64,000 nucleotides of DNA from Streptomyces sp. NBC_00287 (GCF_036173105.1 NZ_CP108053.1:6572001-6636000); one strand, 5' to 3'. Counted from the first letter of the stretch, positions 19,617-28,656 are shown. The notes: generated from the letters alone by a model not told the origin. Made by a program: numbers and translations.

Positions 19617-19968
19617 TTGTCCACCTCGTCCAGCCACGGACGAGTGATCCTTCCGCAGAGGCGTAAGACGCCCTCAGCCGCAGCACTACACTGCTGCACA
19701 ACATACGCGTCAGGCCCACAGCGTCGTGCGTCTTCCACGCGGCTAAGCGACACCGAGGAATGTGAGGCACACCCCCACGCCGCCCGGCACGCACTCTCGC
19801 CGCACCGGCCAAAGGCCCTAGTAGCTCCGCTACGAGGACCTTCGTCCGGCACACCGAGAGCACGCACCGAACGACGCGGGAGCGCACCCCACATTCCCCG
19901 GCGCCGCTCCCCCTCCACCGCCTGCGGCCGTCGGGACGGCCGTCCGCATTGGACTTGTGAGGACTCAC
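19617..19968 (+). promoter_or_regulatory. long 5' region of serA
   Basis: 352 bp with no credible gene. It contains a GC-poor patch around 19680-19720 where a promoter could lie. Near 19820-19855 are two small adjacent hairpins, GTAGC/GCTAC around TCC and GGAC/GTCC around CTTC. The first 60 bp hold the terminator tail of ilvC. I see no known riboswitch consensus. Confidence 0.4.
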
Positions 19969-21558
19969 GTGAGCTCGAAACCCGTCGTACTCATCGCTGA
20001 AGAGCTGTCGCCCGCGACCGTGGACGCGCTTGGCCCGGACTTCGAGATCCGCCACTGCAACGGCGCCGACCGGGCGGAGCTGCTCCCGGCCATCGCCGAC
20101 GTGGACGCGATCCTGATCCGCTCGGCCACCAAGGTCGACGCCGAGGCGATTGCCGCCGCGCGCAAGCTGAAGGTCGTCGCACGAGCCGGCGTCGGCCTGG
20201 ACAACGTCGACGTCTCCGCCGCCACCAAGGCCGGCGTGATGGTCGTCAACGCCCCGACCTCCAACATCGTGACCGCCGCCGAGCTGGCCTGCGGTCTGCT
20301 GCTGGCCACCGCGCGTCACATTCCGCAGGCCAACACCGCCCTGAAGAACGGCGAGTGGAAGCGCAGCAAGTACACGGGTGTCGAGCTGGCGGAGAAGACC
20401 CTCGGCGTCGTCGGCCTCGGCCGCATCGGCGCGCTGGTCGCCCAGCGCATGTCGGCCTTCGGTATGAAGGTCGTCGCCTACGACCCCTATGTGCAGCCCG
20501 CGCGGGCCGCGCAGATGGGCGTGAAGGTCCTCTCCCTCGACGAGCTGCTCGAGGTCGCCGACTTCATCACCGTCCACCTGCCGAAGACCCCCGAGACCCT
20601 CGGTCTCATCGGCGACGAGGCGCTGCACAAGGTCAAGCCGAGCGTGCGCATCGTCAACGCCGCGCGCGGCGGGATCGTCGACGAGGCGGCGCTGTTCTCG
20701 GCGCTGAAGGAGGGCCGGGTCGCCGGCGCCGGCCTCGACGTGTACGCGAAGGAGCCCTGCACGGACTCCCCGCTCTTCGAGCTCGACCAGGTCGTGTGCA
20801 CCCCGCACCTCGGCGCCTCCACCGACGAGGCGCAGGAGAAGGCCGGTATCGCCGTCGCCCGCTCGGTGCGGCTCGCCCTCGCCGGTGAGCTGGTTCCGGA
20901 CGCGGTGAACGTCCAGGGCGGCGTCATCGCCGAGGACGTCAAGCCGGGTCTGCCGCTCGCCGAGCGCCTCGGCCGGATCTTCACCGCGCTCGCCGGTGAG
21001 GTCGCGGTCCGCCTCGACGTCGAGGTGTACGGCGAGATCACCCAGCACGACGTCAAGGTGCTCGAACTCTCCGCGCTCAAGGGCGTCTTCGAGGATGTCG
21101 TCGACGAGACGGTGTCCTACGTCAACGCCCCGCTGTTCGCCCAGGAGCGCGGCGTCGAGGTCCGGCTGACCACCAGCTCGGAGTCGGCCGACCACCGCAA
21201 TGTCGTCACCGTGCGCGGCACGCTCGGCAGCGGCGAGGAGGTCGCGGTCTCCGGCACGCTGGCCGGCCCGAAGCACCTCCAGAAGATCGTCGCGGTCGGT
21301 GACTACGACGTCGACCTCGCGCTCGCCGACCACATGGTCGTCCTGCGCTACGAAGACCGTCCGGGTGTCGTCGGCACCGTGGGCCGGGTCTTCGGCGAGG
21401 CGGGCATCAACATCGCCGGCATGCAGGTGTCCCGCGCGGTCGCCGGCGGCGAGGCGCTGGCCGTGCTGACGGTCGACGACACGGTGCCCGCCGGGGTGCT
21501 GGCCGAGGTCGCCGAGGAGATCGGCGCGACGTCGGCCCGTGCGGTGAACCTGGCCTGA
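19969..21558 (+). CDS. serA: D-3-phosphoglycerate dehydrogenase
   Basis: 529 residues from GTG 19969, with GAGG 6 nt upstream; the in-frame GTG at 19957 has no Shine-Dalgarno. Dehydrogenase part: LKVVARAGVGLDNVDVSAAT, NAD motif LGVVGLGRIGALVAQR, catalytic Arg in VNAARGGIVDEAAL, Glu in LDVYAKEP and His in TPHLGASTDEAQ. An intervening allosteric-substrate-binding domain (about 315-450) and a C-terminal ACT domain (VLRYEDRPGVVGTVGRVFGE) make it a type 1 enzyme like that of mycobacteria. It commits 3-phosphoglycerate to serine; feedback inhibition by serine through ACT is expected. Confidence 0.96.
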   Translation: MSSKPVVLIAEELSPATVDALGPDFEIRHCNGADRAELLPAIADVDAILIRSATKVDAEAIAAARKLKVVARAGVGLDNVDVSAATKAGVMVVNAPTSNIVTAAELACGLLLATARHIPQANTALKNGEWKRSKYTGVELAEKTLGVVGLGRIGALVAQRMSAFGMKVVAYDPYVQPARAAQMGVKVLSLDELLEVADFITVHLPKTPETLGLIGDEALHKVKPSVRIVNAARGGIVDEAALFSALKEGRVAGAGLDVYAKEPCTDSPLFELDQVVCTPHLGASTDEAQEKAGIAVARSVRLALAGELVPDAVNVQGGVIAEDVKPGLPLAERLGRIFTALAGEVAVRLDVEVYGEITQHDVKVLELSALKGVFEDVVDETVSYVNAPLFAQERGVEVRLTTSSESADHRNVVTVRGTLGSGEEVAVSGTLAGPKHLQKIVAVGDYDVDLALADHMVVLRYEDRPGVVGTVGRVFGEAGINIAGMQVSRAVAGGEALAVLTVDDTVPAGVLAEVAEEIGATSARAVNLA

Positions 21559-21568
21559 GGTTGCCACG

Positions 21569-23107
21569 TCAGACGCCGGACGCGCTGAGCTTGCTCGGCT
21601 CGTCCGGCGTTTCGCATGCCGGCTGCCGTACCTCGACCCGCCTCAGGGCGACCGCCGCCAGCACCGCCGCCCCCATGAGCAGCACCGCCCCCGCGATCGC
21701 CGCCCCCTGCATCCCGCTGGTGAACGCCTCCCGCGCGGCCGTGGCGAGGCCCGGCACCTGATCGGCGACCGCCAGTGCTCCGCCCAGCGTCTCGTGGGCC
21801 GCGTCCGGGGCCGAGGCCGGGATCTCGTGGCGGTAGACCGCCGTACCGATCGAGCCGAGCACCGCCATGCCCAGGGCGCCGCCGAACTCCGCGCCGGTCT
21901 CCATCAGGGAGGACGCGGAGCCCGCCCGCTCCACGGGGGCGGTGCCCATCGCCAGGTCCATGATCTGGGACATCACCACGACGCCGCCGACAGCGAGCAC
22001 CGCGCATGCGGACAGCACCAGCCACAGCGAGTCCGTACCGGCGAGGGACAGCAGTCCGAAGCCCGCGGCGGCGATCACAAAGCCCCCGGTGACGACATGG
22101 CCGCGGTCGGCGCCCTTCTGCACCAGCTGCGCAGCGAGCGGTGCCGCCGCCCCGATCGGCACCGACGGCAGCAGCGCCCACAGGGCCGCCTCCAGCGCGC
22201 TCTTGTCGAGCACCGACTGCAGGTACTGCGTGGTGAAGTACGCCGAGCCGATGATGCCGAACGCCGAGACGAGGTTCAGGGCGACCGAGGGGGCGAAGCC
22301 CCGTCCGCGGAAGAGGGCCGGGGAGATCATGGGCGCGGCGGCCGTGCGCTGGCGGTGGACGAAGAGGGCCGCGAAGAGCAGGCCGACGGTGATCGAGACG
22401 ACGTAGCGGACGTTCCAGCCCTCGGAGGGGATCTCCTTGAGGCCGTAGATCACGGGGAGCACGGCCGCCAGCGACAGCGGGACGCTCAGCCAGTCGAAGC
22501 GGTCGGGGGAGGGGTTCTTCGACTCCGGGAGCAGCAGCGGGCCGAGGATCAGCAGCAGCGCCATCGCGGGCAGGTTGACCAGGAAGACCGAGCCCCACCA
22601 GAAGTACTCCACGAGCACCCCGCTCATCACCGAACCGAGCGCGATCCCGGCCGTCATCACGCCGGACCACAGGCCGATCGCCTTCGCGCGCTGGCCGGGG
22701 TCGGTGAACATCGTGCGGAGCATGGCCATCGTCGACGGCATGAGGGTCGCGCCGCCGATGCCGAGCACCGCGCGGGCCACGATCAGCATCTCCGCGCTGT
22801 TGGCGTACGCCGCCGCCAGTGAGGCGGCGCCGAAGGCGGCGGCGCCGATCAGCAGGAGCCGGCGGTGGCCGATGCGGTCGCCGAGCGAGCCCATCGTCAT
22901 CAGCAGGCCGGCCAGGACGAAGGCGTAGATGTCGAAGATCCACAGCTGCTGGGTGCCGCTCGGCTCCAGGTCGGCGCTGATCGCGGGGATGGCGAAGTAG
23001 AGGACCGAGACGTCCATCGAGACCAGCAGCAGCGGCAGCATCAGCACGCCGAGGGCGGTCCATTCCCGGCGCCCGGCACGGGAGTTGGTGATCGGGTTCG
23101 TTGTCAT
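21569..23107 (-). CDS. DHA2-family MFS drug efflux protein
   Basis: 512 residues with about 14 hydrophobic spans. Motif A is GSLGDRIGHRRLLLIG, followed by the drug-exporter motif C GVMTAGIALGSVMSGVL; TM1 carries the Asp of LLVSMDVSVLYFAIP typical of QacA/SmvA-like pumps. Expected to expel cationic or hydrophobic compounds by proton antiport. The promoter reads TAGACA - 17 bp - TACATT on the minus strand, with the -10 ending 7 nt before the ATG, so the mRNA is probably leaderless. It is divergent from a TetR gene and almost certainly its target. Confidence 0.88.
   Translation of the reverse strand: MTTNPITNSRAGRREWTALGVLMLPLLLVSMDVSVLYFAIPAISADLEPSGTQQLWIFDIYAFVLAGLLMTMGSLGDRIGHRRLLLIGAAAFGAASLAAAYANSAEMLIVARAVLGIGGATLMPSTMAMLRTMFTDPGQRAKAIGLWSGVMTAGIALGSVMSGVLVEYFWWGSVFLVNLPAMALLLILGPLLLPESKNPSPDRFDWLSVPLSLAAVLPVIYGLKEIPSEGWNVRYVVSITVGLLFAALFVHRQRTAAAPMISPALFRGRGFAPSVALNLVSAFGIIGSAYFTTQYLQSVLDKSALEAALWALLPSVPIGAAAPLAAQLVQKGADRGHVVTGGFVIAAAGFGLLSLAGTDSLWLVLSACAVLAVGGVVVMSQIMDLAMGTAPVERAGSASSLMETGAEFGGALGMAVLGSIGTAVYRHEIPASAPDAAHETLGGALAVADQVPGLATAAREAFTSGMQGAAIAGAVLLMGAAVLAAVALRRVEVRQPACETPDEPSKLSASGV
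21573..21610. terminator. bidirectional terminator between serA and the MFS gene
   Basis: 10-bp perfect stem ACGCCGGACG/CGTCCGGCGT with an 18-nt loop, beginning 14 nt after the serA stop. It lies within the last codons of the convergent efflux gene, so it can serve both transcripts. Confidence 0.75.
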
Positions 23108-23191
23108 GCCGGTGAATGTACAGGCGTCTTAAACGTCTGTCTATGACGACTGTATAGGACGGCTGTATGGATCCGGGGTAGTGTGAGCGTC
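23108..23191. promoter_or_regulatory. divergent promoter-operator of the MFS/TetR pair
   Basis: Minus strand: -35 TAGACA (23143-23138), -10 TACATT (23120-23115). An inverted repeat ACAGGCG...CGTCTGT (23120-23140, one mismatch, 7-bp spacer) fills the space between them. Plus strand: -10 TAGTGT (23179-23184) 7 nt before the TetR ATG. A near-repeat GACTGTATAG / GGCTGTATGG also lies at 23149-23170. Confidence 0.6.
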
Positions 23192-23776
23192 ATGGGACAC
23201 CGTGAGGATCTGCTCGAAGGCGCCAAGCGCTGCCTGCTGGCGAAGGGATTCGTGCGCACGACCGCGCGCGACATCGTCAAGGAGTCGGGGACGAATCTGG
23301 CGTCGATCGGCTATCACTACGGCTCGAAGGACGCGCTGCTGGCGGAGGCCTATCTGGCGCTGGTCGGTGAGCTCTCCGACGCCTTCGACGGGCAGGGTGT
23401 CGGCGGCATCGAGGCCGAGCCCGGTTCGATGGAGCGGTTCCGGGAGGTGTGGTCGAACATCATCGGCACCATGCAGGGGCCCGGTTCGATGTGGCGCCTC
23501 AGTATCGAGATCGTGGCCATGGGCGACCAGTTGCCCGCTGTGCGCGACCATCTGGCGCAGCAGCAGCGGGATGCCGAGCGTGCTCTCGTCTCGCTGTTCA
23601 TGGGGGTGCCGGAGGAGGGCGTCCCGGACAAGACCCTGGACACCCTCGGCCGGTTCTACACGACGCTGATGACCGGCCTCATCGCCCAGTGGAACTTCGA
23701 CCCCGAGCACGCGGCCGACGCCGACGCGCTCACCGAGGGGATGCTTCAGGTGATCGAGGCCGCCACTCGGAAGTGA
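23192..23776 (+). CDS. TetR-family regulator
   Basis: 194 residues from ATG 23192 (GTG 23183 is an alternative). N-terminal HTH: LLEGAKRCLLAKGFVRTTAR then DIVKESGTNLASIGYHYGSK, the usual TetR helix-turn-helix ending in Y-H-Y-G-S-K. The C-terminal ligand domain has no assigned inducer; SMWRLSIEIVAMGDQLPAVR resembles regulators of efflux pumps. It probably represses the divergent MFS gene and itself. Its last 47 bp overlap the 3' end of the convergent ABC ATPase gene. Confidence 0.85.
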   Translation: MGHREDLLEGAKRCLLAKGFVRTTARDIVKESGTNLASIGYHYGSKDALLAEAYLALVGELSDAFDGQGVGGIEAEPGSMERFREVWSNIIGTMQGPGSMWRLSIEIVAMGDQLPAVRDHLAQQQRDAERALVSLFMGVPEEGVPDKTLDTLGRFYTTLMTGLIAQWNFDPEHAADADALTEGMLQVIEAATRK

Positions 23777-24467
23777 CCCGCCCGTCCCGCATCTCCACCA
23801 CCCGGTCCGCGACATGCCGTACGACGGCCCGGTCGTGGCAGATGAACAGATAGCCGAGGCCGAGGTCGTCCTGGAGGTCGGCGAGCAGGTTCAGCACACC
23901 GGCACGGACCGACGGGTCGAGCGCGGAGACCGGTTCGTCGAGGACGAGCAGACGGGGCTCCGAGGCCAACGCGCGGGCGATTCCCGCGCGTTGGCACTGA
24001 CCGCCGGAGAGCTCGTGCGGAAAGCGGTCGCCGTACGACGGGTCCAGACCGACCCGGTCGAGGAGTTCGGCGACCCGGACCGGACCGTCGGCGGCCGTCC
24101 AGCGGCCCTGCACCTTCAGCGGTTCCGCCACGGCGTCGCGGATACGGTGGCGGGGGCTGAGCGAGCCGTACGGGTCCTGGAAGACGGGCTGCATACGCGG
24201 CCGGAGCGGGCGCAGCTCGCTTTCGGTGATGGTCGTCAACTCCCGGTCCTCGAAGCGGACTTCACCGCCGGCCGGGCGGCGCAGCTGGAGGACCGCCAGG
24301 GCCGTGGACGACTTGCCGCAGCCGGAGGGGCCGTTCAGGGCGAGGGTCTCTCCGGCCCGCAGGGAGAAGGAGACGTGCTCCACGGCCGTCACGGAGCCGT
24401 AGCGGACGACGAGGTCGCGGACGTCAAGAAGAGGCACGTCAGGACGGGGCACGTCAGGAAGGGACAT
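23730..24467 (-). CDS. peptide/nickel-type ABC importer ATPase (DppF/NikE-like)
   Basis: 245 residues from the ATG complementary to 24465-24467, overlapping the preceding ATPase gene by 14 bp. Walker A NGPSGCGKSSTALAVLQL, Q-loop PVFQDPYGSLSPRHRI, signature LSGGQCQRAGIARAL, Walker B RLLVLDEPVSALD and the H-loop LFICHDRAV are all present, so it should be active. It lacks the C-terminal oligopeptide-binding extension seen in many DppF proteins. Second nucleotide-binding subunit of the importer. It is the last gene of the cluster and ends inside the convergent tetR gene. Confidence 0.87.
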   Translation of the reverse strand: MSLPDVPRPDVPLLDVRDLVVRYGSVTAVEHVSFSLRAGETLALNGPSGCGKSSTALAVLQLRRPAGGEVRFEDRELTTITESELRPLRPRMQPVFQDPYGSLSPRHRIRDAVAEPLKVQGRWTAADGPVRVAELLDRVGLDPSYGDRFPHELSGGQCQRAGIARALASEPRLLVLDEPVSALDPSVRAGVLNLLADLQDDLGLGYLFICHDRAVVRHVADRVVEMRDGRVTSEWRPRSPEASPR

Positions 24468-25413
24468 GCTGCGTCTCCCGGAACAACTCGACGGCGGGAT
24501 GCGGTACTTCGGCGCTGCGATGGCAGGCGACCAGCCGGTCCTCCAGTGGCTGCGGCTCCGGCTCCTCGTGGTGGCAGAGGTCCGTCGCGAGCGGGCAGCG
24601 CGGGGAGAAGGCGCAGCCGGGCGGGAGCGCGCCGGGCGCGGGCGGGGTGCCGTCGAGGGAGGGGAGACGGTGGCCGGGGGGTGTGTTGCCGGGGAGGGAG
24701 GCCAGCAGGCCCGCGGTGTAGGGGGCCCGGGGTCGGCCCAGCACCTTGTCGGCCGGGCCGAGTTCGGTGAGCCGTCCGGCGTACATGACCAGCACCCGGT
24801 CCGCTTGCTGTCGTACGACGTCCATGTCGTGCGTGACGAGCACGAGCGCCGCGCCGACGGCCTCGCAGCGCTCGGCGAGCACCCGCAGCACCTGGTCACG
24901 GTGGTCCTCGTCGAGGGCGGTGGTGGGCTCGTCGGCCACGACCACGTCCGGTTCGTTGATGGTCGCCATCGCGATGACCGCCCGCTGCCGCATGCCGCCG
25001 GAGTACTCGTGCGGATACGCGCGGGCCTTGCGCTCGGCGTCCGGGATGCCGACGCGGTCGAGTGCCACGACCGCCCGGGCCCGGGCCTCCTTGCGGGAGA
25101 CGCGGGCCACCGACCGTACGGCCGCGGCGAGTTGGTCGCCGACGGGGTGCACCGGGGACAGCGCGGACAGTGCGTCCTGCGGGACGAGGGAGATACGGCG
25201 ACCCCGGTGGGCCGCGAGGTCGGGCCGGATCGTCCCGCCGGTCGTCGCATCCTGGGGCAGCATGCCCAGCAGCGCCCGGGCCGAGAGGGACTTGCCCGCG
25301 CCCGACTCGCCGACGACGGCGAGCACTTCGCCCGCGCGGACGTCGAACGACAGCCCACGGACGGCCTCCACCCCGTCGAAGGCGATCCGCAGATCGCGCA
25401 CCGACAGCAGCAC
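24454..25413 (-). CDS. peptide/nickel-type ABC importer ATPase (DppD/NikD-like)
   Basis: 319 residues from GTG 25413, which has GGAG 6 nt upstream and begins one base after the permease stop; a longer start at 25476 would lie inside the permease. Walker A VGESGAGKSLSARALLGM, signature YSGGMRQRAVIAMA, Walker B VVVADEPTTALDE and H-loop VLVTHDMDVV. The C-terminal extension GCAFSPRCPLATDLCHH with its Cys residues is the oligo_HPY tail of this transporter class. Pairs with the downstream ATPase to power the fused permease. Confidence 0.88.
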   Translation of the reverse strand: MLLSVRDLRIAFDGVEAVRGLSFDVRAGEVLAVVGESGAGKSLSARALLGMLPQDATTGGTIRPDLAAHRGRRISLVPQDALSALSPVHPVGDQLAAAVRSVARVSRKEARARAVVALDRVGIPDAERKARAYPHEYSGGMRQRAVIAMATINEPDVVVADEPTTALDEDHRDQVLRVLAERCEAVGAALVLVTHDMDVVRQQADRVLVMYAGRLTELGPADKVLGRPRAPYTAGLLASLPGNTPPGHRLPSLDGTPPAPGALPPGCAFSPRCPLATDLCHHEEPEPQPLEDRLVACHRSAEVPHPAVELFRETQHVPS

Positions 25414-25414
25414 G

Positions 25415-27169
25415 TCAGACTCCAACGGGTGCCTCCTTCTTCTTCGCGCCACGAGGGGCTCGCCGGCCTTGCGCATACGCCGCCGTCGACACCGCGAGAC
25501 CGGCCAGCAGGGCCAGCGCCACGGCCGGGGCGAGGGCGGCCCACGGGGCGCGTTCCACGTAGGCGCGGGACTCGTCGAGGAGCAGACCCCACTCGGGGGC
25601 GGGCGGCTGTGCGCCGAGGCCGAGGAAGCCGAGGGAGGCCAGGGCCAGGGCGATGCCGGGCAGCCGCAGCAGGGCGTGCCGGGCGACGGGCGCGGCCACC
25701 GACGGCAGCACGTGCCGGGTCAGGATCCACGACGGAGAGGCGCCGATGGCCCGTTGGGCGGTCAGGAACGCCGACGCGCGCACCTCCTGGACCAGCGCCG
25801 CCGCGTGCGCGGCCAGCGGCGGCCAGGAGATCAGCGCCACGGCGAGAGCCGCGCCGTCGGCGCCCGGGCCCGCGGTGGCGGCCACCAGGATGCCGACGAT
25901 CACCGGCGGCAGCGCGTTGGCGATGTCGGACGCGCCTGCCGCGACGCCGGGCAGGAAGCCCAGCGCGAGTCCCACCAGGAGACTGAGCAGGCATACGGCG
26001 GCCGCCGTGCCGACCGTGGAGGCGGCGCCGTGACCGAGCCGGGCCAGCACGTCCCGGCCCAGGCCGTCCGTGCCGAGCGGGTGCGCCCAGGACGGGGCGG
26101 ACAGGCGGGCGGTGGTGTTCACGGCGTACGGGTCGCGCAGCAGGCCCCAGCCGATGGTCACGGCGAGGACGGTGAACAGGGTCAACGGGACCGCCGCAGG
26201 TGTGCGGACCGGTCGGGTCGGAGGCAGGGCGAGGCCCGCGTCCCGCAGGGCGGGGCCCAGCAGACGACGCCGGAGCAGCGCGGCCAGCGCGCCGGTGACC
26301 AGGCCGAGGACCAGCAGGGCGAGAACCGAGGCCTGCAGCAGCGGCAGGTCCTGCGACTTGGCCGCGCCGAGGGCCGTACGCCCGATGCCGGGCACCGCGA
26401 ACACGGTCTCCACGGCGACCGTGCCGCCGGTCAGACCGACGGCAGCCATACCGAACTGCGGGACCAGCGGCGGCAGTACGCGCTTCAGGGCCGCCCCCGC
26501 GATCAGGCTCCGGCTCACTCCGGCGCCCCGCCACAGCTCCACCCACCGCTCGTCGAGCACGGCGGGAAGCGCGTCGGCGACCAGCCGGCCGAGCAGACCG
26601 CCCGCCGGCACACCGAGGGCGAGCGCGGGCAGCACCATGTACTCGGGCCCGGCCCAGCCGGAGGTGGGCAGCCAGCCCAGCCACACCCCGCACACCAGCA
26701 GCGCGACGGTGGCCAGCAGGAATTCGGGTACGGCGGCCAGCATCGCGGCGTACGTCCCGGCCGTGCCCCGGCCCCGCACCAGGACCGGCGCCACCAGCGC
26801 GACGCCGACCAGCGCCGCCACGACGAGTGCCGCGCCCATCAGGCCCAGCGACACCTGGAGTCCGGCCGTCACCGACGGCAGTACGTCCGTGCCCGACACC
26901 CAGGAGGTGCCGAAGTCCCCGCGCAGCAGGTCGGAGGCCCAGTTCCCCAGCAAGGACAGGGGACCGGCGTCCAGGCCGAGGTCCCGCCGTACGGCGTCCA
27001 GGGCCTCCTCGGTCGGCTCCTGCTCGGCCGAGCGGGCACGCAGGACCGACAGCGCCGGGTCCTTGCCGGAGAGCCAGGGCAGCAGGCCCACGGCGGTCAG
27101 GACGGCGAGCAGACAGGCGAGACGGGTCAGCCCGGCCGGGCCGACCCCTCGTTTGATCCCCAGTTTCAC
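25415..27169 (-). CDS. fused two-domain ABC permease (DppB-DppC fusion)
   Basis: 584 residues from GTG 27169, which overlaps the stop of the binding-protein gene (GTGA). The first half (about 1-285) has six spans and a permease coupling loop GAGVSRSLIAGAALKRVLP followed by PGIGRTALGAAKSQDLPLLQ. The second half (about 310-570) repeats the plan: LGTDGLGRDVLARL, a second loop AQRAIGASPSWILTRHVLP, and LGLGAQPPAPEWG. In most peptide/nickel importers these are two genes; here one continuous frame supplies both. Spans and loops look intact, so it should form the whole membrane channel. Residues before the GTG in the same frame are out-of-frame reading of the upstream gene. Confidence 0.85.
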   Translation of the reverse strand: MKLGIKRGVGPAGLTRLACLLAVLTAVGLLPWLSGKDPALSVLRARSAEQEPTEEALDAVRRDLGLDAGPLSLLGNWASDLLRGDFGTSWVSGTDVLPSVTAGLQVSLGLMGAALVVAALVGVALVAPVLVRGRGTAGTYAAMLAAVPEFLLATVALLVCGVWLGWLPTSGWAGPEYMVLPALALGVPAGGLLGRLVADALPAVLDERWVELWRGAGVSRSLIAGAALKRVLPPLVPQFGMAAVGLTGGTVAVETVFAVPGIGRTALGAAKSQDLPLLQASVLALLVLGLVTGALAALLRRRLLGPALRDAGLALPPTRPVRTPAAVPLTLFTVLAVTIGWGLLRDPYAVNTTARLSAPSWAHPLGTDGLGRDVLARLGHGAASTVGTAAAVCLLSLLVGLALGFLPGVAAGASDIANALPPVIVGILVAATAGPGADGAALAVALISWPPLAAHAAALVQEVRASAFLTAQRAIGASPSWILTRHVLPSVAAPVARHALLRLPGIALALASLGFLGLGAQPPAPEWGLLLDESRAYVERAPWAALAPAVALALLAGLAVSTAAYAQGRRAPRGAKKKEAPVGV

Positions 27170-28656
27170 TTGATGTACGTGTCCGCCGTGACCAGCTCCC
27201 GCTCGCGCGGGTCGTGCGCGGCGCCGACGACACCGGCGGCGTCGCCCTGGATGACCCGCTCGTGCAGCATCGGGATCGCGGCGTCCGTGGCGAGGACGGC
27301 GGCCTCGGCCTCGATGATCGCCTTGCGGCGGGCCTCGCCGGTCGCGGTCTCGCCGGCCTTCACCAGTGCCTTGTCCACAGTGGGGTCGGCGAGCTGGGGG
27401 AGGTTGAAGGAACCGTCCGAGGCGAAGTCGCTGTAGAGGTAGGCGGCCGGGTCGCCGGAGTCGAGGACGGTCGCGCGGGACAGGATGAACGCGTCGAACT
27501 TGCCCGCGAGCGCGTCGGACTCGATGTTGGCGTACTCGCGGACGTCCAGCTTCACCTTGAACCCGGCCTTCTGCAGCTGCTGCTGGAGGGCGGCGGCGAC
27601 CTCGGGGAGTTCGGCGCGGTCGGTGAAGGTGCCGATGGTGACGGTCTGGCCGTCCGCCTTCTTCGCCGCCGCCCGCTTCCCGTCCGTGCGCAGATCGGCG
27701 GCCCACGGCAGCGCCGGACCGAGCAGCCCCTCGGCGAGGTCGGCGCGACCCTCGTACACGCCCTTCACGATCGACTCGGCGTCGATGGCCTCACGGACGC
27801 CGGCGCGCAGGCCCGCGTCCTTGAAGACGCCGTTCTCGGTGTTGAGGTACAGGGTGTTGGTGCGCGGCATGGGGACCTCGGTGATCAGGTCCTCGTCGAC
27901 CAGCGCGGCCTGCGATACCGGGATGGCCTCGACGATGTCGGCCTCGCCGCTGCGGAGCGCCGCGGCGCGGGCGGTGCCGTCGGGCACGAACTTCACGTCG
28001 ATTCCGGGGGCCTTGGCCTTGGAGCCCCAGTAGTCGTCGTAGCGGTCGAGGCTTGCGGAGGTGGTGCCGTTGACCTTCGTCAGCTCGAAGGGGCCGGTGC
28101 CGGCGCCGATGGGGTTCACCGTCTTCCCCTGGTACGCCTTCGCGGCCAGGATCGACAGCTGAGGGGAGCTCAGGCGCTGCGGAACCAGGGGGTCCTCGGT
28201 AGCGGTGGTGACGGTGACGGTGTCCGCGTCCGTGGCCTTCGCGGTCAGCTCGACGCCGTCGAGGATGCGCGGCTTGGGGGAGGCACCGGCGGCCACGGTG
28301 AGGGAGTTGACGACGGCCTTCGCGTCCAGCTGCGTGCCGTCGTGGAAGGTCACGCCGCCACGCATCTCGAAGGTCCAGGTCTTGCCGGACTGCTTCCACT
28401 CGGTGGCGAGCGCGGGCTCGGCGTCACCCTCCTTGTCCAGCTTCACCAGGGTCTCGGCGGCGGACCAGCGCGACAGCTTGAAGGCGTCATCGGTGAGTGG
28501 GGACAGGGCCGATCGGGGCGGCTGCATATGCGCGACCCGGATGCGCTTGCCCTCGGCGGACGCCTCGGAGGAGTCCGAGGATGCGAAGCAGCCGGTGAGC
28601 AGGGCGGAGGCCGCGGAGACCGCGGTGAGGGACAACAAGCGGGCGGGGACGCGCAC
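27166..28656 (-). CDS. peptide/nickel/opine-type substrate-binding lipoprotein
   Basis: 496 residues from GTG 28656, with GGAG 6 nt upstream. Signal peptide with lipobox ALLTGC (Cys about residue 23), then the SBP_bac_5 fold: LSRWSAAETLVKLDKEGDAE, WTFEMRGGVTFHDGTQLDAKAVV broken over the usual opening strand, IGAGTGPFELTKVNG, and LYLNTENGVFKDAGLRAGVREAID. The family binds peptides, nickel-histidine or metallophores. A longer frame to 28719 is rejected because it would run into the putative operator. First gene of SBP-permease-ATPase-ATPase. The Zur-like box upstream suggests metal-related cargo; the ligand cannot be read from the sequence. Confidence 0.85.
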   Translation of the reverse strand: MRVPARLLSLTAVSAASALLTGCFASSDSSEASAEGKRIRVAHMQPPRSALSPLTDDAFKLSRWSAAETLVKLDKEGDAEPALATEWKQSGKTWTFEMRGGVTFHDGTQLDAKAVVNSLTVAAGASPKPRILDGVELTAKATDADTVTVTTATEDPLVPQRLSSPQLSILAAKAYQGKTVNPIGAGTGPFELTKVNGTTSASLDRYDDYWGSKAKAPGIDVKFVPDGTARAAALRSGEADIVEAIPVSQAALVDEDLITEVPMPRTNTLYLNTENGVFKDAGLRAGVREAIDAESIVKGVYEGRADLAEGLLGPALPWAADLRTDGKRAAAKKADGQTVTIGTFTDRAELPEVAAALQQQLQKAGFKVKLDVREYANIESDALAGKFDAFILSRATVLDSGDPAAYLYSDFASDGSFNLPQLADPTVDKALVKAGETATGEARRKAIIEAEAAVLATDAAIPMLHERVIQGDAAGVVGAAHDPRERELVTADTYIK

